A DNA stretch of 64,000 nt from Harmothoe impar (taxonomy: Eukaryota > Annelida > Polychaeta > Phyllodocida > Polynoidae). Made by a program: the position numbers and the translations under genes. Positions 45,277-56,390 of the stretch are shown in pieces. A model generated the notes under the pieces. It had not been told where the DNA came from and did not search any database. It worked only from the letters and a program-made list of their open reading frames with translations. Location of the stretch: NCBI GenBank assembly GCA_947462335.1, contig OX381716.1, forward strand, positions 8,318,861-8,382,860, in the 5' to 3' direction. Positions within the stretch are counted from its first letter, which is position 1, and each line of letters begins with the position of its first letter.

Positions 45277-45552
45277 ACAAGGGTCGGGCGCTGCTGGACT
45301 ATAATAGATGAGTCAAGGACCGTTCTACTGAGGGTCAGGCAGGCTAAGTCGGACATTCAATGACAGGTAGGTGTTTGACAACCTTGCTTGAAAGTCTGGA
45401 CAGCATTGACAGACTGGGGCATAAGGATCTCGCATGGTCAGACTTTCAAGCAAGTTTTGCTAAAGTCGCGTTATTGAATGTCCGACCTAGCCTGACCCAC
45501 AGTAGAACGGTCCTTGACCCGTCTATTATAGTCCAGCAGTGCCCGACCCTTG
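45277..45552. repeat. 275-bp imperfect hairpin in element 2
   Basis: Arms of about 120-125 bp in inverse orientation: AAGGGTCGGGCGCTGCTGGA ... ACTTTCAAGCAAG-type inner edges, about 85-90 percent alike by eye, around a short centre near 45415. As RNA it would give a long double-stranded stem. Confidence 0.85.
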
Positions 45553-45759
45553 GCTGAGAGCAGTTTAAGCGCCATTGGGTGTCTCTGATATTTGCCTCTG
45601 TGTAAGATGAGAAAAAAAAGTCTGTTGAAAGACTATATTTCAAGCCAGAAAACTGTAATTAGCTTTCCAAGTTGTTTATTTAACAATATCTTAGCCTAGC
45701 AAGCAGCTGTCAGATGTCATCTAAGAAAAAAATGTGAGCTGTTAATAGATTCAAGAGAA

Positions 45760-46472
45760 ATTAGTTTACAAATAGCCCGTGTAAGTACGCCCATGTCTTG
45801 CTTATTTCTCATAGGGTTGTAAGATAGTCACATCATGATGCACATCATCATAAACGCAATCATGATACCTTTCATTGTAAGTAGACTCGCCTCTCTGCCC
45901 TCTCTTTTAGAGAGGGCAGAGAAGCGAGTCTCACTCTTAAAAAACCCTGCCCCTCCCCCCCCTCCCCCCCTCCCCCCCCATGCATCTTAAAGAGTGCCCC
46001 CCAGAGTGCCCCTCTCCCCCCCTCCTAGAAAAAAAGAGCCGTATTTTTAAATTATTTTTTAGCAAGCTTTTTCAGCTTGCTTTTTTTTTTCTTTTTTTAA
46101 ATTTATTTATCCATCAAAATCTCAAGTGACTTATTTTGAAAGCCAACCTAGTAGTCACGTGACCCCCTTAAGTAGGTCACTTCCCGTCACGTGACCTATT
46201 TGAATTTCCCGCCAACATGGTGGTCACGTGACCCTCTTAAGTAGGTCACTTCCGGTCACGTGACCTATTTGAATTTCCCGCCCAAAGGTCACGTGACCGG
46301 AAGTAGGTCACTTCCGGTCACGTGACCTATTTGAATTTCCCGCCAAAAGGGAGGCCTCTCATTGGCTGCTTTTGAATTTCCCGCCAAAAGGGAGGCCTCT
46401 GATTGGCTGCAGGTCGATTGAGTAATAAACAGTACTTAACTATAGTCCCGTTCCGATACATACTATACTACT
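45760..46472. repeat. Element 2 right TIR (713 bp)
   Basis: Reverse complement of 37046-37757 with only a few differences. It includes the hairpin at 45884-45930 (arms of 22 bp with one mismatch and a 3-nt loop), the C-rich tract, four inverted TTGGCGGGAAATTCAAA copies, and the terminal ...CCGATACATACTATACTACT. Confidence 0.93.
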
Positions 46473-46478
46473 GACTAT
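46473..46478. other. Target-site duplication GACTAT, right of element 2
   Basis: Matches 37040-37045 exactly. Confidence 0.92.
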
Positions 46479-48080
46479 CTTTGGTGTATGTAAATGGCAG
46501 TGTGTGATAGGAAAAGGAGAGCAGAGTAGTACAGTTTCCGCCCCCTCTTCCACAAAAGATTTCCTGAAGTCCCGGTCTTTTGGCAGAGTCTTATTTGAGA
46601 CTGTGCTGGGAGAGTGGGGTGGGAACGCTCACAGTGTGTACTTCCACCAACAGAACAATGAGCCTAATGCATAACAATGAATGGTCCCCAGTAAAACAAA
46701 GCCACCATTCAGAATATATGCATATGGCCATACAAGAAACTCATTAAAGCCATAGGCGCAATGTGTTATGGTAATGCCTATTTGACTGGATTCATAACCT
46801 AGTAGAGTGCCTACTTATGGTGGTGCTTGAGATGCACCTGCGCATACCAGGACCCATAATCAGGCTAATACCCCCTACCTCACTCCCCGCCCTATACGGG
46901 ACTAGCGCATTAGGCTATGGAGGCCGCCATTTTGACTCAGAGCCACCCCTACCTCACTCCCCGCCCTATACGGGACTAGCGCATTCGGCTTTGGAAGCCG
47001 CCATCCGTACATTGTGGTTAGGCACCCAAGTCCAGAGCAGTGTATTATGGATGAATTTCAGATTTCTCTGAGTGGGCTCTGAGCTCGGAATCTCTCGTGA
47101 GACTTAGGCAGTGACCACACATCCACACACCACAGCTTGCAAGGAACAACTTTGGTTGTGAAAGCAGAACGGGAACAGGAAATAAAATGCCTGTGACAGT
47201 GTACACACTACAGTCGCAGGAACAAGTTCTCTCCAGCTAGAGGTCTATACGGCACTAGCGCATTAGGCTACGGAGGCCGCCATTTTACTCAGAGCAATGC
47301 ATTGTGGTTAGGCCCCTGACTCCAGAGAAGTGGATTTTGGGTGGATTTCCTATCAGCACCCCTATCCATACCCTAGATGAAATACATTCCCTTTGTTCCA
47401 GGTGTGAGGGGAGAGGATTAGCTTGATAAGGATACCAGGATATGCTAGTCCCGCCATTTTGACTCAGACCAATGCATTGTGGTTAGGCTCCAAATCCAGA
47501 GCAGTGCATTTTGCCAAAAGAACTGATGAAAATGGACAATAAGTGTCATAAATTCAAGCTAATTATGCCAGTAATGCAGTGGTATAGAAATAACTTACAT
47601 TATCTCCGTTTTTAAAAGATCAATTAATTTTTGACCAATACAATGTTGACTTGTGTCACGAAAAACGCAAATCATCCTATACATTTTAGCCCACGAGTAA
47701 AAAAAGGGAAAAAAACTCCCTCGTCAGGTTTCCTAGACCTTGGTGATGAGAAAGCACTTTGTTTTAAGTGGCCCAACTGTGGTGTAAAAATTCATAACGA
47801 GAACAGGGAGTTTATCGGCTAAGCGCCCAGGGTACGATCAGATGTCAGTTGAGCAGTGTACATAGTATAGCATGTATAGGGGATTAGGTAAACATGAGGG
47901 TGCTGCAGTGTGGTCTGTGACGTCACACTGAGGCATGCTGGGTACTGATGACGTCACACTGGTGCATGCTGGGAGATTGGTTCACAAACACTGCCTGTGC
48001 ACTTTGTGATATGACCAACACCACGCTCGCTAAAACAGCGCTCTCCCGGTCGATAGACTATAATCACTTTTGCCAAATAC
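46479..48080. repeat. Host intergenic DNA with CGGGACTAGCGCATTAGGCT repeats
   Basis: A block with CTACCTCACTCCCCGCCCTATACGGGACTAGCGCATT and GGAGGCCGCCATTTTGACTCAGA occurs at about 46865-46940 and 46945-47010, with partial copies near 47245-47300 and 47450-47490. GTGACGTCACACTG.GGCATGCTGGG is duplicated at 47918-47970. No gene recognised. Confidence 0.6.
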
Positions 48081-49705
48081 GCTAACCCCTTAATCCCATG
48101 AGGACGACATAGTGCAGTAATGCATCATGCCTTGGTCATCATGATGCATGAATGCATCACCGGCGAATAACTCACCAGGGCTGCATTCAGACTCCAATTG
48201 AGACTCCTCAAGAGTCGGCATGATGCACCAAAGCAGCAAAAACGAGTTACTTGCCAGGGCTGTATTGGCGACTAATGTCGTCTTTTACTGACATCCATCC
48301 TTTAAGGGTTAAGGACCGCACTGTGCTTTCAGCATTAAAGGAGATCATGTCAGGAAAAAACATTTGTCGACATGATGCACCTCTGTGCCCCTGGCGAGTA
48401 ACTCACTCAAGCTGAATTGGTGCATCAAGCTGACTCTTCCCATAACCCCATAAGGTCTGCATAATGTTTGAATGTAGCCCCCGTGAGTAAGCCCAGCCAG
48501 AGCTGCATTGATGCATCATAATAAACAAGGGCATGATCCATTGATGCATTTTGCCACATTTAACTTGCGAGGTCAGCATGAGTGCATCAGACAGACCATT
48601 TGGGAGTGTATCATTCTCATAGGGTCATCATGATGCGTCAACCTTTGGATGCGGCCCTGCCAGGTTACTCTCTTGGCCTGCATTTTACACAGGGCATGGC
48701 ACGTTTATGTACGTTAAGGTTCTTAACAAGCTAACCTTTGGGGGATAGCATGATACCTTAATGAATCATGCCTTTGGTACTCATGAAGCATGAATGCAGC
48801 CCTGGTGAGTAATTCGCCAGTGCTGCATACAGGCAACATGCCAACCTTACGGGGTTGAAACACTCTCAGAGGGTTGGCATGGTGCACCAATGCAGCCCCG
48901 GCAAGTTACTCAACATTGCTGCACGGGTGCATCACAACGACAATTTTCTCTTTTAGTAACATCCGTCCTGAAAGGCCTAAACAGCTCTCACCAAGTCAAT
49001 GTGGGATAATGCCTCTCCCCGAGTCAATGGGTGCTTGTTTTATTCATAATTCATATCAGTAATGCACGCTCAGTGTCGGCGACTGACTGTATGGTATGTT
49101 AGCACACTCGGTTATTTTAGCGTGAGCCGATAATTATTCCATATCTCAAATACTAGGTTCACGGTTCACACTAGGCCATACTAGGGACTTGCCATCGCAT
49201 TTCTTCTGTCTATATCTATGTGTAACGTTTATTTAACTGTTAAGATGAGTTACGACAGGGGAACAAAGACCATATATTCCCAATTTGTCCTAAGATACTC
49301 TTAATAAATGATATATCTGGATTGTCATAAGTCTTTGGAATAGCTAACAATATAGGCAGGAACCTCGGCCAGCCTCCCCAGCTAGACAGACAAATAAAAT
49401 GTGCAATTTACCATGTTGTTGGTTCAGGTACATTTTGATTGCAATAGGAAAAAAGTATGTTAACTCTTTAAGGCTGGCATGATGCCTTGATGTATAGGAC
49501 GGGATGATGCCTTGATGCATCATGCCGAGTAACTCGCCAGTGCTGCATTCAAGCATCATGCCAAGCCAATGGGGTTGTGACACTCTTGAAGGATTGTCAT
49601 GATACACCAATGCAGCACTGGCGAGTTACTCGCCAGTGTGCATTCAAGCATCATGACGACAAATGTCATCATTTAGCGACATCTGTCATTAAAGGGTTAA
49701 AACAG
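48081..49705. repeat. Cluster of dispersed palindromic elements
   Basis: At least five copies or fragments of the GATGCATGAATGCAGC...GGCGAGTTACTCGCC...GCTGCATTCATGCATC family at about 48085-48310, 48330-48560, 48580-48720, 48735-48980 and 49460-49700. Several are framed by TTAACCCTTTAAGG-type ends. Nothing else is recognised between them. Confidence 0.65.
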
Positions 49706-50075
49706 CAGTGCCAATTCAATGTGACACTGTTTGTATTAAGCATACATAGCCACCAGTGAAATTAAACAATGCACTCAGCCCGGCCACTATAACATTATTA
49801 TGGCTAGATATTCATCTAACGATGGCTGAAATCGGTAAAAAATGCTCCAGACCTTTTGTAATGGCTTCGGTGTAGTTATTGAATGCAGATTTTATACCGT
49901 CCATACTTGTAATAACAGAGCGCTTTATAGCATATGGAACATTATACTTCCGATGGCATTCAACACATTGACAAGATTCATGGACGCTGCATTGCTAACG
50001 TGTAGGCAGTATTCATACCGCCCATTAGAGTCTTTCAACAGGTGGAGGCTCTGTGTCCCATCAATGCCTACTGTA
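49706..50075. other. Host intergenic DNA left of element 3, nothing recognised
   Basis: AT-rich. The 90-residue open frame at 49842-50114 runs into the element terminus and has no domain character. Confidence 0.4.
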
Positions 50076-50081
50076 AACAGT
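50076..50081. other. Target-site duplication AACAGT, left of element 3
   Basis: AACAGT precedes the AGTAGTATAG terminus and is repeated at 59521-59526. Confidence 0.92.
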
Positions 50082-50640
50082 AGTAGTATAGTATGTATCG
50101 GAACGGGACTATAGTTAAGTACTGTTTATTACTCAATCGACATGCAGCCAATCAGAGGCCTCCATTTGGTCACGTGACCGGAAGTGACCTACTTAGGGGA
50201 TTAGTGGTGCATTCTGGGTAACCCTGCAGCCAATCAGAGGCCACCATTTGGTCACGTGACCGGAAGTGACCTACTTAGGGGATTAGTGGTGCATTCTGGG
50301 TAACCTACTGACCTACTTAGGGGACCGGAAGTGACGTCATATGACCTAATTTAGGATCACGTGACCGGAAGTGACCTGATGAGTCACGTGAGCGGAAGTG
50401 ACGTCACATGACCTAATGGAAGTGAGTGACCTCATTGAGGATCACGTGACCGGAAGTGACTTGATTGATCACGTGAGCGGAAGAAGAAGTTTTTTGTTTA
50501 GGAAGTGAGGGTCTTTAGGATCACGTGACTGGAAGCGACGTCGTCACATGAGTGACGCTTTAAGAGACTGCGCGACTTACTAGTAAAAGAAGACGTATGA
50601 AAATAAAAACACAACAATATTTTATTTTATTTTTTTTATT
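50082..50640. repeat. Element 3 left TIR (polymerase side)
   Basis: Same modules as 17546-18116 in reverse: CCAATCAG, GTCACGTGACCGGAAGTGACC (several), GTGCATTCTGGGTAACC (two, near 50208 and 50288), TGACGTCA. No 42-bp palindrome or G-tract. The inner edge is AAGAAGACGTATGAAAATAAAA followed by T-rich DNA downstream of polB. Confidence 0.87.
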
Positions 50641-50707
50641 TCTTTTTTTTTCAATCTTGATAAACACTCTATTTTTGAAAAGATGCACACGCTTATTTAT
50701 TTTTTTT

Positions 50708-53700
50708 TCATATCTCTAAAGGACTCGTTGTCACACCGTCAGAATGCACGCGACGCTTATAATACAAGTAGCGCACGCCGTCTTTCTCTATGGTGTAGGT
50801 GACCATTTTGTTTCGCACCACTTTGAAGTTTCTATTTACAGCAATGAGAGTTTTTCGTTGGCGAAGAACATCCAAGAAGTCGTCTGGTTCCTGAGGGTTT
50901 TGTTTCTTCTGTACGCCTTTTGCACTCCATTTTTTGGATTTTCTTTCACCGGTGTCGCTGACTTGATCGTAGCAAATGTAAGTCTTAGGGTTGAGACTTA
51001 GGATCCCGTCACCTTCCCACTCCGCTTTCATAAGCCCCGAAGTTCTCAGATCGTGAAGGTACCGTCTCTCACAACATCCGCCGGGCGGCGGACACCATTC
51101 TCGCACTCTTTCCGTTTTTGTCTTCACGAAAAGCTCTAAGTGATCGTCGCACACCGCTGTCGGAAGCCACTTTCGTTTCTCTCTGAAGTACGTCTCTCTC
51201 AGGCGAGGTTTGACTAGGTCATCCAACGTGTCACCGCTGAGAGCCATGTAAAGACTGTCGGTGTCCATTTGACAAAGGGAATAATCGCGCCGATCGACGA
51301 ATCTATCCAAGAAGTCGTATGTGAACTCTAACATTTTCAACTTCGCGTACTGGTATACCATGAACCCTATTTGAATAGGGAGGTTGTTGTTGACTGTTTT
51401 CGGTTGTAGTTCGACTTCAAACAGATCGGAACTCAACTCGGCCGTTTTTTTGAAGCGCCACGAATTGGCCAATAGTTTGAACTTCCGACTGTCAGTGTAT
51501 CTCACCGCCGTGTGTTTTTCTTTGTTGCAGATTGTTTTACCGTACGTAGCGTTTCCCATTAACTTGTAACAGTCTGACAGAATTTTCTCTTTCTCGTTCA
51601 CGTCGCCACGTCTTCGCGCCGCCGTTACTTCGTCCGCGAAATCGGCAAAGGAGCGTTTAGGTAGGTATTCTACCACCAGCTGCACTTTGGTGACTATCAA
51701 ACCGTGCTCTAAATACCACTTGAGAAGCGGCGTTCCCAAGAGAATATTTTTTCCGTGGTAACTCCCTATCAGACATCTCTGAGGCGTGTTCAACAGCTTT
51801 TCTTCCTGCGCAAAGTCTGACATGTGAGGTCCTATGTCCGATTTTGAAACGGTCGCGTTCTTGAAAACGGGGGTCATTTCTTCGAAGTAGTCTCGTAGGT
51901 GAGGCGGCGTAGTGATGTCCACTTGAACTAAACCGAACATTTTCTCCTCTTTCACAGCGGAAAGGATGTCGCTCTCGCTCTTCGCGTTTCGAGACACTTT
52001 CAAAGCGTCAACCTTCCAGCGTTGTTGGGAGGCCTTGACCCGCTCATCTCGACGCTTCATCTCTCGCCATTCGCACTCCCACACGACGACCAGCTTGTGA
52101 CCTAGCGCTTTCAAGTAAGCGCTTACTCTGGTCGTTCTGTCGCGTCTCTCCTCTCTCAGTGAAGCGCACTGATATCGGTGCGACGGTATGCACTCGTGAG
52201 CGTGGAACCAACACCCGTGAAACTGGAAAACCGTATTAGAGGCCGCGTGAAACCCGTCCACGCGAATTCTCCGACAGCCTACAACCATCTCGCCGCCGTT
52301 CAAAGCGTGGCGCAGTTTCACGTCGCGGTCGTGCCCTACGAAGCGTAACCACTCCAAAGCGCTGTGAGAGTTTCTTTGCCTAATTTCGGGCTTGAACTCG
52401 GTCTCGGGCCGTCTCACCGCGTAATAGCCCGTGCAGTGCGCTTCGCTCATGCAGCGCAAGTACAGAGAGTTAGCGTCTAGTCCTAGGATGTGTTGGCACG
52501 GTCTCGCTTCTTTGCCGTACTTGTGCTCCCTTATCCGCGTGGTGCCCTTCTCGTGAAATCTATGGAAGATGATGGAAGGACCGCCGACTAGATTTTCTTT
52601 GATCAGAGCGTGGAGGACGGTGTCGAACTGGGGGAACGTTGTGAACGCGTCTTCTAGGTTTTGGAAGAGGAACCGTAAAGTCAAACCGGCGAGAGAAACT
52701 CCGTCTTTCAACATGTCAATGCCGCGTTCTTGGAAAAATTTAGCGTGATTTTTCAGAGCTTCTATGAAAGGTTTGACGTCTTTGTTGTTGTAGTGGATCA
52801 AGTAGTCTTCCATAGTTTGCATCTTCTCGTCGGACCAAACTTTCTGACATGCGGCGTAGTCGGATTCGGACATTTTGACGCCCGTCAGCTCGCTGTCGAA
52901 AGCCGATCTCGGTGGCAGCGTTCTGTTTGCCAGTTTCCTGGTAGACGTCATCCATTCGTAAGGAAAGTGACCTTTCTCTTCGTTCCTGGTGAAAGCTCGC
53001 AAATAGGTCGCGTAGTTGTAACCGGGTGCCAAATAGTTGACTACGTCCAAGAAAAACGTGTGCTGTGTGTAAACCGCCAAGTATTGATTGCTTCTCTTTA
53101 TGACGCTGAATTCTTGGTTTCTTCGGTCTCCGGAGGCGAAGAACGAGTGAAGGCGTATTTTGATCAGGTTCAAGTCGTAACGCCCCGAGTTGAAGCCCAC
53201 GACTGGAGCTTGACGGATGTATCTCAGAAGACGCTTCTTCAGTTGAACTAACGGGTGTCTGGTCTGAGCCGCAGCGAAGCCGCCTGGAGAAGGGGTGAAC
53301 GTCGCCTCCTCCAGCAGGAGAGCTTCACCTATCGCCGCATCTAACTTCGCTAAGGTCGGTCGGTAAAGTTCTAGCACAGCTTCCCCGATGACTTTGGCGT
53401 TCTCGTTTATGTGATTTAAAACTCGGTCCAACAAGGGGTCGGAATCTGCGTCGGATTCTCTGACGAAGCAGACGGGCCCCTCCCACCCCGGAAAGTCGGA
53501 TGCGACGCTAGCCGACAAAGGGACGTGATCCCACAGCAGGGACACGTGTTCCGTCGACGGTTCTTTGCATGGTCTGAAGAAAGCCTCGAAATCGAAGGCG
53601 ATCTTGTAAGGGTAGATTCCGGAATGTCCGTCGGGGGGAAAAATGGAGAAGTCTGCTAGCGCTTCGAAAATCGTTCTCGAATTTTGGTAGATGCCACCTA

Positions 53701-54832
53701 CGTAGCGCAACTTGACTTGTCGGCAAGAGGAAAGCTGGTTCCTGTGTCTCTTCAGCAAGAACTCGGTGGTGAACGCCGCCTTACACTTGCAACATTCGTA
53801 TATGCCCGCGTACGCGTTGAAGTCCGTGACGAGAGAGACGTGCAAACCGCCTTTCGCCGTCAGGTGTAGGTTGACTTTACCTCGGGCGGCCAGAGTTCTG
53901 GAAGGCGGTCTGATCAGAGTAACGCGTCTTCTCAACTTCCGCCCCGGCACTTGACGCGACGCGGTGTAAACCGCTATCTGTACGTCAAACAAGTTCTCTA
54001 ACGCGGGTAAGTCCCGGATGTTCAGACCCGGAAAGGATTCAGGTGTGGCAGCGGGACAGAACTGACGTAACAAATCTGAAGCGCGCTTGCTGGTGTTGTA
54101 TAAGTGAAAGGAAATGCAGCGGAAGATGCAGAGGTTGTCCTTGTTGGGAAAATCTAACACGCCGCTTCTCTTTCCAACTCGACCGGCCTGAGTGATCCTA
54201 CCGCCTATGGGGAATTCCCCCGGTCCCATGTAAACGCAAATGTTCAAATTGGTAGGAAAAAGAACGTGCCACTTGGTGTCAGCGTCGCAAAGTTTCCGTA
54301 CTTCCTCGCAAGCGACGGTGTTTTCCATCTTTGAGAGGAGCTCTTCCAAAGTTTCTGAATTAGTTATAGTAGGGAGCGGTTGTATGAGAGTTGCGTTGTT
54401 CTGGGAGGCGTGAAAGTAGCACAGTTTGCTCTTGTCTTCTCTGTGTTGTAAGAGTAAGCCTACCGAGAAACCCACTTTGTATCTGAATCTTTGTGTCAAG
54501 TGAATGCGACGCATAGTATCTACAGCGTCACTCAACTCACCGGTTGGTAGCCTGAAGTTTGTTACACTCACGCGAGTCCCGTGCATCCTGACGCCCGTTT
54601 GTATCGCAGGCCAATTCGCCGTGAACGTTTCCTCTCCGTTCGGTACAGCACATATGCGCGGAGGGACGGTCACCCCGTCCAGAGATTCGCGTCGACAGGC
54701 GATCTTTCGGCAATCGCCTTCGCCGCATAGAGGGCAAAACTTAGGTACTACTCTACAATTTTCTACGTGTCTCTCGTGGTTGTACGGTCTTTTAAACATT
54801 TTGAAACACTTTTCGCATACGTACTGTGTCAT
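50708..54832 (-). CDS. polB: Protein-primed family B DNA polymerase with a Vsr-like insert (element 3)
   Basis: A 1374-residue intact frame, the sister of 13322-17449. It differs by scattered substitutions and one missing Thr before PSPGG, so positions after about residue 520 are one lower. All signatures are kept: N-terminal C2HC finger, DNLCIFRC segment, second finger, exonuclease DFE / NSGRYD / YNNKD, polymerase DANSLY / KLMGNATYG / DTDS, and the VDGF...FHGCWFH...WECEW nuclease-like insert. The ATG at 54832 is chosen over a frame opening 12 nt earlier at a GTG. The leader holds CTAT and CACACA microsatellites. The gene follows the PC4-like gene in the same direction, with a 188-bp gap. Two open copies suggest recent descent or selection. 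Confidence 0.93.
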   Translation of the reverse strand: MTQYVCEKCFKMFKRPYNHERHVENCRVVPKFCPLCGEGDCRKIACRRESLDGVTVPPRICAVPNGEETFTANWPAIQTGVRMHGTRVSVTNFRLPTGELSDAVDTMRRIHLTQRFRYKVGFSVGLLLQHREDKSKLCYFHASQNNATLIQPLPTITNSETLEELLSKMENTVACEEVRKLCDADTKWHVLFPTNLNICVYMGPGEFPIGGRITQAGRVGKRSGVLDFPNKDNLCIFRCISFHLYNTSKRASDLLRQFCPAATPESFPGLNIRDLPALENLFDVQIAVYTASRQVPGRKLRRRVTLIRPPSRTLAARGKVNLHLTAKGGLHVSLVTDFNAYAGIYECCKCKAAFTTEFLLKRHRNQLSSCRQVKLRYVGGIYQNSRTIFEALADFSIFPPDGHSGIYPYKIAFDFEAFFRPCKEPSTEHVSLLWDHVPLSASVASDFPGWEGPVCFVRESDADSDPLLDRVLNHINENAKVIGEAVLELYRPTLAKLDAAIGEALLLEEATFTPSPGGFAAAQTRHPLVQLKKRLLRYIRQAPVVGFNSGRYDLNLIKIRLHSFFASGDRRNQEFSVIKRSNQYLAVYTQHTFFLDVVNYLAPGYNYATYLRAFTRNEEKGHFPYEWMTSTRKLANRTLPPRSAFDSELTGVKMSESDYAACQKVWSDEKMQTMEDYLIHYNNKDVKPFIEALKNHAKFFQERGIDMLKDGVSLAGLTLRFLFQNLEDAFTTFPQFDTVLHALIKENLVGGPSIIFHRFHEKGTTRIREHKYGKEARPCQHILGLDANSLYLRCMSEAHCTGYYAVRRPETEFKPEIRQRNSHSALEWLRFVGHDRDVKLRHALNGGEMVVGCRRIRVDGFHAASNTVFQFHGCWFHAHECIPSHRYQCASLREERRDRTTRVSAYLKALGHKLVVVWECEWREMKRRDERVKASQQRWKVDALKVSRNAKSESDILSAVKEEKMFGLVQVDITTPPHLRDYFEEMTPVFKNATVSKSDIGPHMSDFAQEEKLLNTPQRCLIGSYHGKNILLGTPLLKWYLEHGLIVTKVQLVVEYLPKRSFADFADEVTAARRRGDVNEKEKILSDCYKLMGNATYGKTICNKEKHTAVRYTDSRKFKLLANSWRFKKTAELSSDLFEVELQPKTVNNNLPIQIGFMVYQYAKLKMLEFTYDFLDRFVDRRDYSLCQMDTDSLYMALSGDTLDDLVKPRLRETYFREKRKWLPTAVCDDHLELFVKTKTERVREWCPPPGGCCERRYLHDLRTSGLMKAEWEGDGILSLNPKTYICYDQVSDTGERKSKKWSAKGVQKKQNPQEPDDFLDVLRQRKTLIAVNRNFKVVRNKMVTYTIEKDGVRYLYYKRRVHSDGVTTSPLEI

Positions 54833-55020
54833 GTTTTTTTTCACTCAGTTACCAACTACTTAGCCGTCTAACTATCTATCTATCTATCAATCTATCTGTC
54901 TATCTATCTATCTATTTATCTTTCTGTCTGCTGTCTGTGTATCCGTCTGTCTGTCTCATACAGCGTACGTCAAACGCTGTGTGTGTGTGTGTGTGTGCGC
55001 GCGTGAGCGTTGAGCGTCTC
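54833..55020. repeat. Spacer with (GATA)n, (GACA)n and (CA)n microsatellites
   Basis: On the minus strand this is the short leader between the PC4-like gene and polB: (CA)n at about 54979-55000, then (GACA)n and (GATA)n. The same order is at 13140-13300 in element 1. No TATA box was found here, so polB may be transcribed from a promoter upstream or within the spacer. Confidence 0.7.
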
Positions 55021-56162
55021 TCATTCCGAATCTATGCCGAGATATTTCAGAATGATCTCTGTTTTGTCATCCAACTCTTTGAGCGCTCTGGCGGACAGCG
55101 TCACTCCCTGCTGTGTGGGTTTTTTGTCAGGACCTTCGTACTTGCGCACGTGGACGAGGTTCTTACTGCTGTAGTAGCTCACAGCTGCGTACACTTCGCC
55201 CTCCTCATCCAGCACTGCGAACCAGGGGGTGTGATTAGGTTTTCCTTGCGCGGCCGCTGTGTCGCGTATGCGCACCACTGCGCGGATATCGGCGATGCGT
55301 GCTATTAGCTCGCGCAGCGCGTCGGCCGTGAAGTGCACTCGCTTGCTTCTGGTCAGAGACGCCTCTTTCACCTGGCCGTCTTTTGTGTAGCGCGGCCTCC
55401 TAGACAGTCTAGCCACGTCCTCCCAGATCTCCAGCGTCAAAGCTCCGTCTAAGCAGAACTCTAACCCGAGAAGACGGGAGAAGGTTTTCTCTGCTTCTTC
55501 TCGTCCATCTCGTTCTTTTTCTTGTATTTTTCTCTTCTTACTAGGCCTTGTTGTTCTGGAACTCACCTTAGAACGTTTCACACCCGCAGGATGAGTAACA
55601 CCATCAGCGTGAGCTGAATCAGCAGCAGAACCGATAGCAGGAGCAGCGTCAGCGCTGGTGGTATCCGAGGCCTCGTTGTTGGAACAGCGCAGCCACACGC
55701 CGTCGGTGCTGAGTGTAGCGGTAGAAGATGAAGCGCCGCCGCCCTCGTCAGGTGGCGGTGAGGGCAGTCGCCACGGACCGGACGGGACGCTACTAGTGGA
55801 GGAAGTGAGGTCGAAAGGTCGAAGAGGGAAGCCGAAAAACGTACCGCCCACCCCTTTCCCTTCGGGTTGTTCGTACGCCTCGTCGTCAGCGTCGTTCTCT
55901 GTCTCACCCTGTTGCTGCTGCTCCTCCTCCTCCTCCTCTTCTTCTCGGTTTAGGGGCTGAGTGTCCGAATAGCTGTCACTCTCAGCGCGAGCGGCGTCGA
56001 GGGCGTCGGTCGATGTAGTGGTGGAGGAGAGGGGCTGTGCAACGTGCGGCAGGTCATCAAAGTCATCAACAGTAGTGGGGAGGTAAAAACCCGGTTGCCA
56101 GTACTGCGCTGTGCCAGGAGCGTTGTCGTCAGTAGTAGTAGCGGTAGCAGCAGGTGCAGCAG

Positions 56163-56196
<34 letters not shown>

Positions 56197-56358
56197 CGCA
56201 ACAGTAGCAGGCGCAGCAGCCTCAGCAGGCGCAGCAGTAGCAGGCGCAGCGGTAGCAGGTGCAGCAGCAGCAGCAGCAGCCGCAGCAGGCGGGGCGGCAG
56301 TAGCAGCGGCAGCGCGCTTAGCAGCAACGTGTACCGTCGCGAGTGTAACAACCAGTAG

Positions 56359-56390
<32 letters not shown>

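Larger units (their letters stand above)
37046..46472. mobile_element. Element 2: non-autonomous relative of elements 1 and 3 (9.4 kb)
   Basis: Same outer 80 bp as elements 1 and 3 and perfect 6-bp duplications, but 0.71-kb TIRs of different inner sequence. It has no polymerase, PC4-like or death-domain gene. The interior (37758-45759) is a mosaic: duplicated non-coding segments, dispersed repeats, a relic of the elements 1/3 promoter region (about 44110-44360), an AGCAGC-rich stretch (about 44635-44990), and a 275-bp hairpin (45277-45552). It would need polymerase and integration functions from relatives. Confidence 0.88.
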
